A model generated the notes under the pieces. That model ran no database searches. It was not told where the DNA came from and saw nothing but the letters and a program-made list of their open reading frames with translations. Made by a program: the position numbers and the translations under genes. A DNA stretch of 64,000 nucleotides from Bipolaris cookei (lineage: Eukaryota > Ascomycota > Dothideomycetes > Pleosporales > Pleosporaceae): NCBI GenBank assembly GCA_002286855.1, contig NRSV01000020.1, positions 1 to 64,000 of the forward strand. The letters run 5' to 3'. Numbering within the stretch: position 1 is the first letter of the stretch; every line of letters begins with the position of its first letter. This document shows positions 1 through 11,663 of this stretch, piece after piece.

Positions 1-1390
1 CCCCCCCCCCCCTCTTCCCTTCCCTTCCTATTTCTTTCCACGCAAAACACCAATTGTTTCCCACTCTCTAAAGCTCAACTGGGCATGTCGTGTCGAACCT
101 GCAGTATACATGACAAAACACCTGACAATACATAAACTCTTGTGCATGCAAGATACTCGGATAACCTAGCCTTCAACTCCTGAAGAACAATCACCACACT
201 GGTCTGGTATGTTCCAGGTGTTCCCAATGGATTAAGACGGAAAAGAGTGTTTATTTCTCTACCCTTGTTCTCTGCCAACTTGACCTTTGGCTAAGATGTG
301 GATTGATACTGAAGACTGGGTGGTGTGGTAGTGAGTATTTGACGACTTATGTTCTGAGTCAGGCAGGATTTATGTGAAGCTGTGAGATTGACATGATTAG
401 TTTGCGGCGGTTGCAAGAATTAGGGTCGTCGATCTTTTTTCGCAAATTAAGAGACGGGATGCTGGTTAAATGGGATGGTTGGGGTTTGGATAATGGAGTG
501 TTGTAGTGTAAAGGGTTTTTGCGGCCGGTTGTGCGAGGTCTTTAGAATTTGAGGCAGATGTCACTGATGATAAAGTGCTGTGTTTGTATGTATGTGTGTG
601 TGTGTGCTTGAGTGATACCAAAGCTAAGAGTATGAGAGTGTGGCTTTAGAGCTATACGGGGACCGACAGCTTGAGTGATGCAGTGAGGAAGCTTGGTGGG
701 TTGAATATGATCCATGAAGTTAAATCAAAGTACGCCTGCTTCATCAGAAAAATTGAGGTCAAAAAGTCGTGAATGTCGAGTCGTGTAACTGTTCATGTAT
801 GTTCAGTTTAAGAGAGCGAAAATGCCTAACTAGATTTCCCAACGTTTGCAGTGAAGTAGCCTTTCCCAGAAGCTATTTCAATTAGTCACCATAGCATGCA
901 CGATACTCTGGCCAATCTCTACTGTTAGCAATAGATCTAGTCCCTAAGATTGCTGCGCGAGTATACTTCGCTGATACTACAATCTCATGCCTAAGATATC
1001 CACATAAAATTAATTTCTAGGCTATTTCTCTTTCCGTTGTCCAGAGAATACACATTGGTATATGCTACGACAGAAAAGGGTCAGTTTATTCAAGAGCTCT
1101 GACGGGATCAGCTTATGCACCACAACTGGTACGTTTTGTCTTGCTACTACAGACAACATATACTATAGAACTGAGCGTCCGGTCATGGTTTGAATAGTAT
1201 AGCGTAAGTGACAATACTGTACTGAAAGCGTGTAAATAGTGCCAAAGAAGGGGTATAGCGTCAGCTACACATCTCCTCAACTACCCGCTGCTGACGGCTA
1301 GCTCCCGAATGTAGTAAGGGAGACCCTGGTGTTCATCGCATAACCTTGTGCTAGTTAAACATGGCGAATCCTGGTATCTTAGTGTAGATT

Positions 1391-1394
<4 letters not shown>

Positions 1395-1429
<35 letters not shown>
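1395..1429. repeat. (AGT)n microsatellite
   Basis: About eleven uninterrupted AGT triplets in non-coding DNA, read directly. Confidence 0.95.
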
Positions 1430-2185
1430 AGTCTCTTGGGAACAATCAAATCGCATCTCCTGATGTCTCATCGGGTAGAGCCGAAAGCTTCATTGTGGAC
1501 CAGTAACAGTACTAGGTTGGCAGCCCGCAAGCAAAGTGTATTATGTGAGCGACTAGAGACACCATCGAGCGCATCGGAAAATGATGACTGGTGCCAGCCG
1601 CGATGGATAGTACTGAATATGGAATGCGGCCGATAGAAAGTATTTGGCGTTGAACAGCAATGATGTGATCAGTATTGTCGAGCCACAACAACGCCACACC
1701 AGCATGCCGAGAGTGCCAGGGTGGTCAATGAAACAACGACATGACTGGCGCAAATGCCGTTATCTTCCTTGAAACACTACGGCAAATAACTCACGCTAGA
1801 AATTACCCCCGGACATCTGCCACCGGCCGTAAACGGCACCTCTTTCCCCACACCCCACAAGCCCTACCCGTTAACCTTTCTAGACTTTCCACCAGCTACG
1901 CACATACCCAGTACCATCATCAATTGATATTTTACATATAAATTGACCGGATTTAGCCGCACGGACGGGCGGAATCACGATTAACGAAGATGCGGAGTCG
2001 GAGATTGATTGACGATGGACTGGGGGGTAGTAGTCAAACTAGCGCCTGGGCTTTCTCAATCAAATTAACGGAGAAATTCCAGGGCGGACACGCGTCACTT
2101 TGATGGAAGCATAGCCGCAAGCCATGTGGAATCACAGAAGAATCTGGGGTAAAGTGTTACGGCCGGGCGGAATTATGAAAGGGTT

Positions 2186-2193
2186 TATATAAA
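2186..2193 (+). promoter_or_regulatory. TATA-like box of the SGNH esterase gene
   Basis: TATATAAA lies about 110 bases upstream of the chosen ATG at 2303, followed by a G-rich run and a pyrimidine-rich leader typical of fungal promoters. Function is inferred from position only. Confidence 0.45.
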
Positions 2194-2302
2194 GGGGGGG
2201 GATGGGGGGATGGACATCTCTTATTCCCACCTTTCTCCCTTCGCTCTTTTATTCCAATTCCCTTCTCGCAAGAATTAAAGTGAAAGAGATACGACATAAA
2301 AC

Positions 2303-3174
2303 ATGTTGTCGAAAACAATGAAGCAGTTGGCACTGCCACTCGCCATCCTATCTTTCTGTACACCTCCCCCAATTCCCCCATCACGCAAACCATCATCCCA
2401 TTAACCCACAACACCCAACAGTCCTCTCCTTCACCAGCGCTCTCCCCACCGATGCTGCTCTCGAAACCCGCCAAACAAAATCCCTGCGCATCCTTCCCCT
2501 CGGCGACTCCATAACCTGGGGCTGGATCAACGGCGGCGGCTCAGACGGCTACCGCCAGCGCCTCCTCTCAGACCTCCAATCTGGCGGCTACACCGTCGAC
2601 TTCGTCGGCACCCAGAAATCCGGCACCATGGCCGACAAAGACAATCAAGGTTTCCCCGGCTACACCATCAACCAGATCCGTGGCGTCGCATCCGGCGGCC
2701 TCAACTTCCGCCCCAACGTCGTCCTCATTCATGCTGGAACCAACGATCTTAACCGCGGAAACCCGGCGTCGGAGCCTGATGCGGATGCGCCGCGTAGATT
2801 GGGACTGCTGATTGATGATGTGCTCAAGGCTGTGCCGAATGCGGTTGTTATTGTGGCCAAGATTATTCCGTCCAAGCGGTCCGGATTGACGAATACGATT
2901 CACACATTTAACAATGCGTTGCCTGCGATTGTGTCGGCGCGCGCAAGCAAGGGGTCCAAGGTTTCGCTCGTGGATATGAGTGTGTTGAATAGTAGCAGTG
3001 AGTTGAGTGATGATTTGCACCCGTAAGTATTTACCCGAAGTGACCTTTGTTTGTTTTTAAAGGAAGGGGAGTAGGTGAGCTAACTGGTGCAATAGGAATG
3101 TTGCTGGGTACAACCGCATGGGAGATATCTGGTATGCAGGAATCAAGGCTGTGGCTGGGTCTATTCCTGCCTAG
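2303..3174 (+). CDS. Secreted SGNH/GDSL esterase (CE3-like)
   Basis: Three exons: 2303-2357, 2422-3022 and 3096-3174, giving 244 residues. The N-terminus has a short basic start and a hydrophobic core, so a secretion signal is likely, cleaved around the Ala/Thr-rich stretch after residue 25. SGNH blocks are all visible: block I RILPLGDSITWG with the nucleophile Ser, block III HAGTNDL with the conserved Asn, and block V DDLHPN with the Asp-His pair. Block V is assembled across the second intron (CC|G gives the Pro), which strongly supports that splice. Size and motif spacing fit carbohydrate esterase family 3 (acetylxylan esterase-like) secreted fungal enzymes. The exact substrate is inference; a general extracellular lipase or esterase is the alternative. 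It is convergent with MIR1. Confidence 0.88.
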
Positions 3175-3446
3175 GCGGGTGTTGATCTTAGGACTTTTGT
3201 ACATAGATGGAATGACGATGATGCTTGAAGGCATGATACATAGCACGATACAAATGGATCAACGAAGAATGATCAATGCAATTTGACGTCCTGAAACCAA
3301 TTGTGTCGTTGTTATACATGAGTGAAGTACCCTGGTAGAAGATACACCGAGAGATGTCCTATTTTTACACTATTTTTTTTTCGATCTAATAAGTTGTTCC
3401 CTGTCTATATCGCAACTATCGAGGAACTAGGGAATACGTCTTGTTT

Positions 3447-4557
3447 TTACTTGGCAATCTCAACACCACTGGTAGCACCTACACATAACGTCAGTCTCGT
3501 ACAACAGGTAAAACAATCACAGGGATCAAAACACTTACCCAGCGCCCTCTTGATACTTCCATACAACGCAAACTGCCCCGCAGTAAGACCACCCACCATA
3601 AATAGACGAGTAGGAAGACCCGTGAAAGAGCCCCGAATACCCAGTTCTCCAGCAATCTTGATCAAACGAGAAACAGTACTCTCCCCGGGAAGACCTCGTG
3701 TCTTGTTAATCTTGGAAAGCATGGTATCAGCCGGCTGCGACACAATGGCAGCAGCGAAACCAGAAAGAAGGCCAGAACCCAGATTGACAGTGGTCTGGGC
3801 ACCATTTGACATTGCCGACTTGTCAAAGAGGGCGAAAATGGCTTCGGAAATCTTTTCGAAAGCGACGAATTTGGTGATTGTGTATGGGACCCTATGATTC
3901 GCTTCAGCCTCACGCCCTGCTTCTCATTCTGGTGGTAGAATAAGACTTGGTGTCGCAATGACTTACTGCTTGAAGAGAATAGGACCAAAACCAGAGTAAA
4001 AAGCGCCGACACCCTCTGTCCGGAGGATCTTGCCAAATCCACCAATCAAACCATTAGCGAATCCAGGTGTTGAGACCAGACGAATACGAGTCGCCTCAAG
4101 AGGACACAAAGCTATCGAAGCAAAGAACTCGGCACAACCCGCAGAAACAGAGTACACCGCCGCGCGATGCTGCCGGGCTTTCTCAAGACCGAGCAGATTA
4201 ATCGATTGTTTCTTGAAGAATTCGTAGCCGCCGAATTTGAAGGCGCCTTGCATAAAGTATCCAGCAAACGTAGGACCAAACCCCGTTGCGAGCGCGCGTA
4301 CACCTTCGTTCTGGATAACCTGGCGGAACCCGCCAATCATGCCGCGGTTGTAGGTCGCGGGGTCGAGCTGGATCCTCGTCTTGACGCTACAGAAACATTG
4401 GTTGGGTGAAGATGTGGCTGGAGATCACAGGATATACCTACACATCGACTGGTGTAAAGGCGCCGTGAGTAACAGAGCACCCGAGCGCACCAGCGAGCGC
4501 AAAGCGAGCGTAGAGGTCGACGCCCTCGGGGGTTTTCTGCTGAATGTGCGGAGCCAT
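3447..4557 (-). CDS. MIR1: Mitochondrial phosphate carrier (MIR1/PiC)
   Basis: Four exons on the minus strand: 4557-4442, 4386-3967, 3891-3539 and 3478-3447, giving 306 residues, the usual length of the family. Three mitochondrial carrier repeats are visible, each with its signature: TPVDVVKTR (made across intron 1), CPLEATRIR and QPADTMLSK. The sequence around these, for example GFGPTFAGYFMQGAFKFGGYE and FKQVPYT, is characteristic of the phosphate carrier rather than other SLC25 members. It imports inorganic phosphate with protons across the inner mitochondrial membrane for ATP synthesis. The last exon is only 10 codons and ends SGVEIAK. No presequence is present, as in yeast Mir1. Confidence 0.95.
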
Positions 4558-5367
4558 TGTGGCGGTGGTGGGTGTTGTTGTGATTGCGGAAAACAGGGTC
4601 GAGTCAAGGAATGAAAAGGGAAACAGGACAGTTGGCGGGGTTACAGTCTTATGTCACCGCATGTACATCACAAGGGCAGCACGAATTAAAGTCGGAAGGG
4701 GAGAGGGTGTGAAAGAGAGAGAAAAAAGAAATGGGCAGTGCAAGGCCCCCAGCGCGCTATGTCGCACTTGAGCCATGATATGAGGTTAGTGTGCGAGCTG
4801 CTTGGTGGGATCTACAGGCATCTGATTGCGTGTTTCGGAGTGGGTCATTCCGAGTAGTTTGTTCCTGCAGCAGTTGCATATGGCCGAGAGAAGTATAGCA
4901 GGTGGCCGTGAGCTCCTGATGAGGTTGTTGCGTCGGACAATTCGCTTAAGTTCGCTCGTTAACTCCGAAGCCATCCAGAGGAACATGTCGGTCAGTAGCA
5001 AAAGCTCGGATTTACCGCTTCTATGGATGCTATCGTCGCACGGTGCTTAAGTCGCCGACTAGGTGAAGATGGGGTGCATCTCTGGAAGCATTGCGATACG
5101 AATCCAGAAAGCAGGTCAGGGCAAGAAAAAAAGCCAGTAGTGAGCGACCAAGGATAATGCAAATTTCGTTGTCAAATCTTGGTTGACATGCAAGTGCAAA
5201 GATTGAATGTATGAATTATTTTAAGCTGATATGTTGCTACCAGTGGATCCGTAGATCATCTTTTGCCCTAACGCCGTCGCTCAAGAATGTAATGCAAAAC
5301 GTTCACTTTCCGTGGCGCATGTCGCGTCTTGTTTTTGTTCCTAGACCTTGCTTCTTCGTCATTGCCC
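4558..5367. other. Intergenic region between MIR1 and SPT4
   Basis: It holds the MIR1 promoter and 5' leader (pyrimidine-rich on the minus strand) and the SPT4 3' flank. I see no credible gene or repeat. Confidence 0.6.
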
Positions 5368-5742
5368 TTAATCCTTGGGCAGCATATCCTGCTCGCTACC
5401 ATCTCTTGGTACGTAGTTGATGCCGGCGCTCTCGATCAAACCAATAATATCGTCGGGGAGGATACCTTCGACCTGGGTCGCGTACACACCCGGCTGGTAG
5501 CCCTCAAGGCGCTGGTATCTAGCCACCCAGCTCTTGGAGGTGTCTGCGACGGTGATGAGGCCCTCGAAGACTTGCGAGGTACAGTCGTTGATCTGCTCCG
5601 GGTTGCCGGTGAGCTCGAGAAACTCCTCACAGTTGGGACAGCCCTGGGACAGGAACTGCTGCTGGGTGCGGACAATGGAGCAAACCATGCAGGCGCGCAT
5701 GTTGCGCTGCTGGTTCGGGGGGATGTACGCGCCGCCAGCCAT
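5368..5742 (-). CDS. SPT4: Transcription elongation factor Spt4
   Basis: Uninterrupted 124-residue ORF. A four-cysteine zinc finger near the N-terminus is formed by C18, C21, C35 and C38 (RACMVCS...GCPNCEEFL), followed by the Spt4 body SWVARYQRLEGYQPGVYAT with the conserved VARWQR-like segment. Length matches the family (about 100-125 residues). Spt4 binds the NGN domain of Spt5 to form DSIF, which travels with RNA polymerase II and promotes processive elongation. The start is the first ATG after the leader and no intron is needed. Confidence 0.95.
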   Translation of the reverse strand: MAGGAYIPPNQQRNMRACMVCSIVRTQQQFLSQGCPNCEEFLELTGNPEQINDCTSQVFEGLITVADTSKSWVARYQRLEGYQPGVYATQVEGILPDDIIGLIESAGINYVPRDGSEQDMLPKD

Positions 5743-5868
5743 GTTTTGGTTGGTGTCGGAGTGTCTGTCGTCGGGTGTGTGATTTGTGGACGCGCTGCCT
5801 GGGCCTCGATGTTGACGTTGACTGCGGCGTGTATTCGGTGGAGATGGCTCTGGTACGTACGGCTAGTT

Positions 5869-6285
5869 CTAGAGATGGCAGGGATGGCTTGTGGCTGATC
5901 CAGGCAGATGATAGACAGGAGTGCCGGGGAGAGGAGGGACAGGCTGGGTGATGGTGTTGTAAGGAAACAGTGTGCTACTATTGCTAGTACTTTGTTCCAC
6001 GGTCCCGGAAGCTTGGCGAGGCTGGCGGCGCTCTGGCTCTGGCCCTGCCTCTGTTCTAGAGGGGTTTAGTGGCTCGCGTGAGGTTGCAGCATCGGCATCG
6101 GCATCGGCATTGGGACTCTCATCCTCCAGATACTGGTCTGGTCTGCTGTTTTGATAAACATATCTGGTATATCCTGGTGTACTGTTCGCTGCAGGACTGA
6201 GCTCTTGGTCGTCCTGACCAGACTTGGAATGTGTATCGCCTTTGGTCGTCGTCGACTTGACCATTGCAGTACCCTTACGCGCCAT
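5869..6285 (-). CDS. Hypothetical low-complexity 138-residue protein
   Basis: ATG-initiated ORF in the gap between SPT4 and the phosphatase gene, divergent from the latter. It is polar, rich in Ser/Thr/Pro/Glu, with an Ala-Asp tandem run (ADADADA) from a GCATCG hexamer repeat and a Pro-rich tail. No recognised domain, signal peptide or membrane segment. It could be a real small disordered protein, an exon of a larger gene, or just an open frame in the SPT4 5' region. Weak call. Confidence 0.3.
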   Translation of the reverse strand: MARKGTAMVKSTTTKGDTHSKSGQDDQELSPAANSTPGYTRYVYQNSRPDQYLEDESPNADADADAATSREPLNPSRTEAGPEPERRQPRQASGTVEQSTSNSSTLFPYNTITQPVPPLPGTPVYHLPGSATSHPCHL

Positions 6286-6582
6286 GACGGCTAGTCGGGG
6301 CCGGGACCGCTGACTGGCCTGTGGCGCTGGGGGGAGCGTCCAGTGGCAAGGCGAGGCGAGCGAGCGAGGGCGGGACGGAATTCATTGATGACTTTTGGCG
6401 GGCAGTGCGGGCAACGAACCTTCTCGCCTTTTGTAGTGCGTCATTGTTTGTGCCAGCCTCTTTTTTTGCCTCTACTATAATCGCCGTTAAACTGCACCTG
6501 TGCCTACCCGCTGCGCTTGCCCTGCAGTCGCAAGCCTGAGCATCCCACTGCTACGGCCCGTGCCGCCTTCCATCGACACACC

Positions 6583-8187
6583 ATGGGAAGCCCGCCAGCT
6601 GAGGCCGTCCAGCTCAAGGACGAGGGCAACAAAGCCTTCAAGAATCAGGAGTGGGACAAGGCCCTCGAATTCTACACAAAGGCCATAGAAGCATACGACG
6701 CGGAGCCCTCCTTCTATACCAATCGCGCCCAGGTACACAGCCTGCCTGCCTGCCTGCTCCCCACACAGAGACCGATTGCATACTGACCCACGCTCTAGAC
6801 ATACATCAAGCTTGAACAGTACGGATATGCTATACAAGACGCAGACAAGGCCATTGAACTCGACCCCAACAATGTCAAGGTACCACGTCTCCCACCCTTG
6901 GTTGCTCGCCATAACGCTCACCACTTCTCCCGCAGGCATACTTTCGCCGCGCCTCGGCCAACACGGCCATCCTCAAGCATCGTGAGGCCCTCCGCGACTG
7001 GAAGCTCGTCGTCAAGAAAGCCCCCAACGATGCCAACGCAAAGCTGCGCATGGCCGAGTGCGACAAGATTGTCAAGCGAGACGCCTTCCTCAAGGCCATT
7101 GAAGTCGAAGATGCGCCCTCAGCTGCAGAGGGCCTGGACCTGGAACACATGGTCGTCGATCCCTCATACGACGGCGCAAAGCTCGAGGACAAGATGACCA
7201 TCGAGTTCATCGAAGACATGATTGAGAGATTCAAGAACGGAAAGAAGCTGGCCAAGAAGTACGTTTACCAGATCATCATCGCCGTTATGGACATTATCAA
7301 GAAGGAGCCCACCATGGTCGAGCATGACATTGAGCAAGGCCACGAGATTACAGTCTGTGGTGACACGCATGGTATGTTGCAGGAGTCCAATCTTTATCTA
7401 TTACTTACCAACAATCCCAGGCCAGTTCTTCGATCTCATGGAGATTTTCCGTCTAGCAGGAAAGCCCTCGGAAAAGCATGCATTCCTCTTCAACGGTGAC
7501 TTTGTCGACCGAGGTTCCTGGTCCACTGAAATCGCACTGCTACTGTACGCCTACAAGTGGCTATACCCCAACTCCTTCTTCCTCAACCGAGGCAACCACG
7601 AAACAGACGATATGAACAGAATGTACGGCTTCGAGGGAGAGTGCAAGGCCAAATACACCGAGCGTGTATTCAAACTCTTCTCAGAGTCCTTCTCAGCCCT
7701 CCCTCTAGCAACTCTTATTGGCAAGAAGTACTTTGTGCTTCACGGCGGCCTCTTCTCAGACGACCAAATCACCTTGGACGACGTACGAAAGCTCAACCGA
7801 TTTAAGCAGAGGCAACCAGGCCAGTCCGGCCTTATGATGGAGATGCTGTGGACCGACCCCCAGACGAGCCCAGGCCGAGGACCCAGCAAACGCGGTGTTG
7901 GTCTACAGTTTGGTCCTGATGTCACCAAGCGCTTCTGCGAAAACAACGGTCTCGAGGCCATTATCCGATCACACGAGGTACGCATGGGCGGCTACGAGGT
8001 TGAGCATGACGGACGGTGCATAACCGTCTTCTCGGCCCCCAACTATTGCGACAGCACCCACAACAAGGGCGCCTTTATCAAGATTGGGCCAGACTACAAG
8101 CTCAACTTTACCCAGTTCGATGCGGTTGCGCATCCAAACATTAAGCCCATGGCCTACGCATCACAGGGCATGGCTGGCATGATCTAA
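6583..8187 (+). CDS. PPT1: Serine/threonine protein phosphatase 5 (TPR-PPP)
   Basis: Four exons: 6583-6732, 6799-6879, 6936-7371 and 7421-8187, giving 477 residues, the normal PP5 length. The N-terminal third has three TPR motifs (DEGNKAFKNQEWDKALEFY, KLEQYGYAIQDADKAIELD, then the AYFRRASANTAI helix), which bind the Hsp90 C-terminus and autoinhibit the enzyme. The C-terminal PPP catalytic domain shows GDTHG (split by intron 3), GDFVDRG, RGNHE, HGGLF and SAPNYC, which hold the two-metal site. The start sits in a CACCATGG context. An upstream in-frame non-ATG extension is not needed. It dephosphorylates Hsp90 clients and co-chaperones in cytosol and nucleus. No missing key residue was seen. Confidence 0.96.
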
Positions 8188-8656
8188 TGAGATTTGCAAC
8201 GAATTGGATTCTGTCAATGTTCGTAGCGACGCATATTTTGGTGTTCCTCGGCGCATCAGCATAACGGAATCGCTTGGGCTGTGTTTGATCTTTCGGGACT
8301 GGTTGGGATGGAATGCTGATATACGACTGTACTATAGAGACCTCAACGTAGGGTCGATTCCAAGTGTCGAAACTCATGACTGGATTAAGATAAGAATACA
8401 ACTGTACTATTGACCCAGCATCATGAATCGCGCGTGCGTTGCCCCTCACATGCCGCCCCACGCGTTGTCTTCCTAATGTGGTTAAATCTGTTGACAAACA
8501 GGGGTTCGCAGCCTTCATCCGCCAACTTGCAAACAGAGCGCCTGGCCGATCGCGTACGTACACAACCCAGATACATACTGTGTGATTTTGCGCCGCGGTC
8601 ATTTTTCACGATCCAAATACCAGCAATGTAAAGCTCATCTCGTCTGCGCAAACACA
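8188..8656. other. Intergenic region downstream of PPT1
   Basis: PPT1 3' flank plus the promoter of the next gene. Open frames on the minus strand here are shadows with no domain evidence. Confidence 0.55.
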
Positions 8657-9974
8657 ATGTCGCCGTATCAACATCTCTTCTCCACTAATGCCGTCCTGGG
8701 TGTTTGGCGCAACCTCCGTAACACCAAAGACAACAACGATCTCTTGCTCACCTTACAGTACCACCAAGAAGATCTCCAGAGGCAAAAGGGAAAGAAATAC
8801 ACAAAGAGGGGCATATCAGAGAGTACACAAGAGGTTGCAGATGGAAAGACAGTGGATGTGGGGGGAAAGAGCATAGGCTTCGTGGTACCATGGCGGGCAA
8901 TGCAGAATCAAAGACGGGAGCTGAAAGAGAAGGAAAAGGAACTTGCTGAAGCGCTCGTGGCACTTGCTGGAGAAGTCGCCTTTACTGGTATGTATTTAAA
9001 AACTTGACATACTCGTCAATGTAGTCGAATCTGTAAAAACACACGTATGCTGATACCTTGTAGACCTTGCACCAACCCTTCAGTCTTCTCTTACTCAGAA
9101 TCCGCTGGTCCAGATTCGCCACCTTGCAGCAGGTCTTTCACGTCAGATGTCCAAGATCGAATTTCAGATGATTGACAACGCTCCCTTCGCCAACGGCAAA
9201 AACCTATACACAGGCGGAGAAATAGCGCAAAAGTTTCTTCCCTCCATCCAGGCTCTCTTCGAGCAAAAACCCGTTCCACAGCGCATCATCTTCGAACTAT
9301 TGATGGAATTAAAAGACCTAGTCTACATGTGCATGACAGGCTGCTTGAAAGAGGTACTAGAGTATGAATTAGACAGCACAACAATCGGCTCCCTAGAAGA
9401 ACTAGACGACGCAATCGTACGAGCCATCACACCTCTACCACCTACCCTCGAATCCAACCAGCAAAAAGAATTGGAACCAAGTGAGAAACGCTCACTCCGC
9501 CGCAAAGCCTCTAGCCTCCTATCTAAACCCCCCAAACAAGATCAATCAGCACCATCTTTTCTCCTTTCCGCCCCCGAAGAACTCTTATACAATCTCGAAT
9601 CCCTTGAGACCACTGCTCTGGCGTTGACACAGCTTTCCCTCCCCATCCCCGATTTCTGCGCCCATGCCATTATAACCATGCGGCGTCTGATGTCCCGGCA
9701 GTCTCTAGCCGATTTTTCACAGCAAAAGAAGAAGAGGATGGGGCAATGCGCAGAGTATGCGCGGTGCAACAAGTGGGCTGGAGCACAATGGCGGCACAAT
9801 GGCGGATGTGGGCGGGGATGTAAGAATGAGGATGAGGATCCTGAGGGTTTGCCTAGTTGGCATAGGTGTAGTAGGTGGTTTGATGAGAGGGGCGGTGGGA
9901 CGTGTATGGTTGGTGGGGGGAGGGCGGTGCTGAGGGAAGATGGGTTTGGGGTTGTTAGGATGGCGGTGGTGTGA
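8657..9974 (+). CDS. Conserved-looking protein of unknown function
   Basis: Two exons, 8657-8987 and 9064-9974, 413 residues. The splice (phase 1, GTATGT donor, TTGTAG acceptor) keeps a long helical frame: QNQRRELKEKEKELAEALVAL in exon 1 then LTQNPLVQIRHLAAGLSRQMS in exon 2. The middle (KLxPS..ALFEQKPVPQRIIFELL) is predicted mostly helical and has the codon bias of a real gene. The last 80 residues are Gly/Cys/Trp-rich and low in complexity, so the true 3' end may involve a missed intron or an earlier stop. I do not recognise the family and assign no function. It lies downstream of PPT1 on the same strand. Confidence 0.6.
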
Positions 9975-10365
9975 TGGGTGGCGTTGATGGGATGCTTGAG
10001 GGATGTTTGTATAACGAGACTTGGGCGCGGTGATATACCCCTTTTTTTCTTGACTGGATGCTCAGTGTTTGGTGGGTGGGATCGTGTATTTATGTTATTT
10101 GATGAATTGGTCTTGTGTATGAGTTATGTAGATACTTTTAGTAAACCGGAGTGTAAAATTTCTGCAATCTCAAACAAAAAAAAAGAGACTGTACTGTCGT
10201 GGAAATATTACCATGTCCCAAATCAACTATACACTTTAGGTCTCCCAACACTAATCCCCCAACTTACAACAACAACAAAAACAATAACCACATTAAAAAA
10301 CCATACGCTCTTTCAATCCCCCTCCTTCTCTCTCAGCACAATTCTCCTCCTTCCCCGACCCCCCC
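9975..10365. other. Convergent intergenic region
   Basis: 3' flanks of two convergent unknown genes. It is T-rich and AAC-rich, with no gene seen. Confidence 0.55.
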
Positions 10366-11052
10366 TCACCTTCTTCTCCTCGGATCCTCTCGATAAATAT
10401 GTGTACCAGGAGGGAGTTTCTTAGCCGTTTCCTCCTCCGCCCCCTGCACACTCACATCTTCTCTATCCACAGACCCCGCCACATCAGCCGACGGACGGCG
10501 ACTTCCACTTTGCATCCCTACCTCCCTCTCCATGCCCTGTTGACCCACTCCATCCTCCCGCATCACCACATCCCCCTTCTCATGCACCACCAGCGCCGTC
10601 GAGTCACTCGGGATAGGGAGTCCAGCGTAGCGTTTTGTAAGTTGATCCAGGCTAAGAGCGTGTTTCGCTACCGCTGCTTCTTCATCGCGGATTACGTCAC
10701 GCAGGTCGGAGCATAGTTTGTGTATTTCTTCTGGTAATGTCGAGTTTGAAGGCTCTTTTCCGGCGGGATTTTGGGTAGTGGGTAGGAAGACGGGATGCGG
10801 GGGTGTTTCTGAACCGGGTCCGGTGGATGGGTTGGTGGGGGCGGCGATGTGCGTGTAGAGTCCTATGCCTTGGATGGAGGGGTTTGCGTTTGAGATAGGA
10901 GGGGTTTTGAAGAAGTTGATTATTTCGGAGTTTAGGCGGGATTTGTTGGGTGAAGATGCTTCGTTTGCCATGGTGAAGGGTGTGGTGGTAGAGTGGAGGT
11001 CCGTGGGGCTGGACCACCGTGGGATGGTTTGGGGGTCGGTTAGGGTGGGCAT
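10366..11052 (-). CDS. Hypothetical Ser/Pro-rich protein
   Basis: ATG-initiated single-exon frame of 228 residues. A second in-frame ATG at 10971 sits in a strong CACCATGG context and may be the real start. A central helical segment (LPEEIHKLCSDLRDVIRDEE) is flanked by disordered Ser/Thr/Pro-rich and Glu/Gly-rich parts, and the C-terminus is very basic (EDPRRRR). No signal peptide, membrane segment or known domain was recognised. Composition of the helix and the length of the frame support a real gene, but no homology can be claimed. Confidence 0.5.
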   Translation of the reverse strand: MPTLTDPQTIPRWSSPTDLHSTTTPFTMANEASSPNKSRLNSEIINFFKTPPISNANPSIQGIGLYTHIAAPTNPSTGPGSETPPHPVFLPTTQNPAGKEPSNSTLPEEIHKLCSDLRDVIRDEEAAVAKHALSLDQLTKRYAGLPIPSDSTALVVHEKGDVVMREDGVGQQGMEREVGMQSGSRRPSADVAGSVDREDVSVQGAEEETAKKLPPGTHIYREDPRRRR

Positions 11053-11663
11053 GGTGGCGGTCTGGCATATATTAGCTGTTAATTCCTTTTGTTCGGTTGA
11101 CAAGATGAGACGAATAGAAAGATTTCTGTTAAGTCTTAAAAATGATTTTACAAATTTTATAGTAATGTTTTACGTTGATTATACTCGGCATCGTGTTGTA
11201 GCAGGAAAACTTGGCTTTTCTCATACAAAGGACAACAAGAAACTTACTGAGACACTTCCTGCAAGTTCATCAGCTTGTCCGGTCATGGCAATGGATGCAA
11301 CGGCGATCCTTGATGCATATCATGCAAGAGCCCGTCGCGTACTAGCGGATGAAGTTGAGATAGAACCCATGCATTACAGCCACGCTAGCCCTAATCCATT
11401 ATAGTCGACGTGCCTCTAATCAACGCGTCATTCCCATGTCAATGTATTCGATCTACTTTCGATCTACTCCAAAATGTCCGAGCAACGTGCCGAACTTGTA
11501 GAAGTGCTGACATCAAGCAAAAATGGCATTGGCTGTCATGTCCCCCGGAAGGGGCCAACGTCATTGTACAAGATTGCTTTTGGCCTGTCCAGCCCGGCAA
11601 TGATCTCAGAGCCAAATAGCTAAAGAGAGCACATGGGGACATCTTGTGACATATGTAGCAATC
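11053..11663. other. Divergent promoter region
   Basis: Between the hypothetical minus-strand gene and the dehydrogenase. It is AT-rich, with no gene or repeat recognised. Confidence 0.55.

Larger units (their letters stand above)
1..2302. other. Gene-poor 5' flank of the window
   Basis: I see no supportable gene here. Open frames are short, lack good starts and overlap on both strands. The stretch opens with a C12 homopolymer and holds a short (TG)n run near 585-606 and an AGT microsatellite near 1395. The last 120 bases are the promoter of the downstream esterase. Confidence 0.7.
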
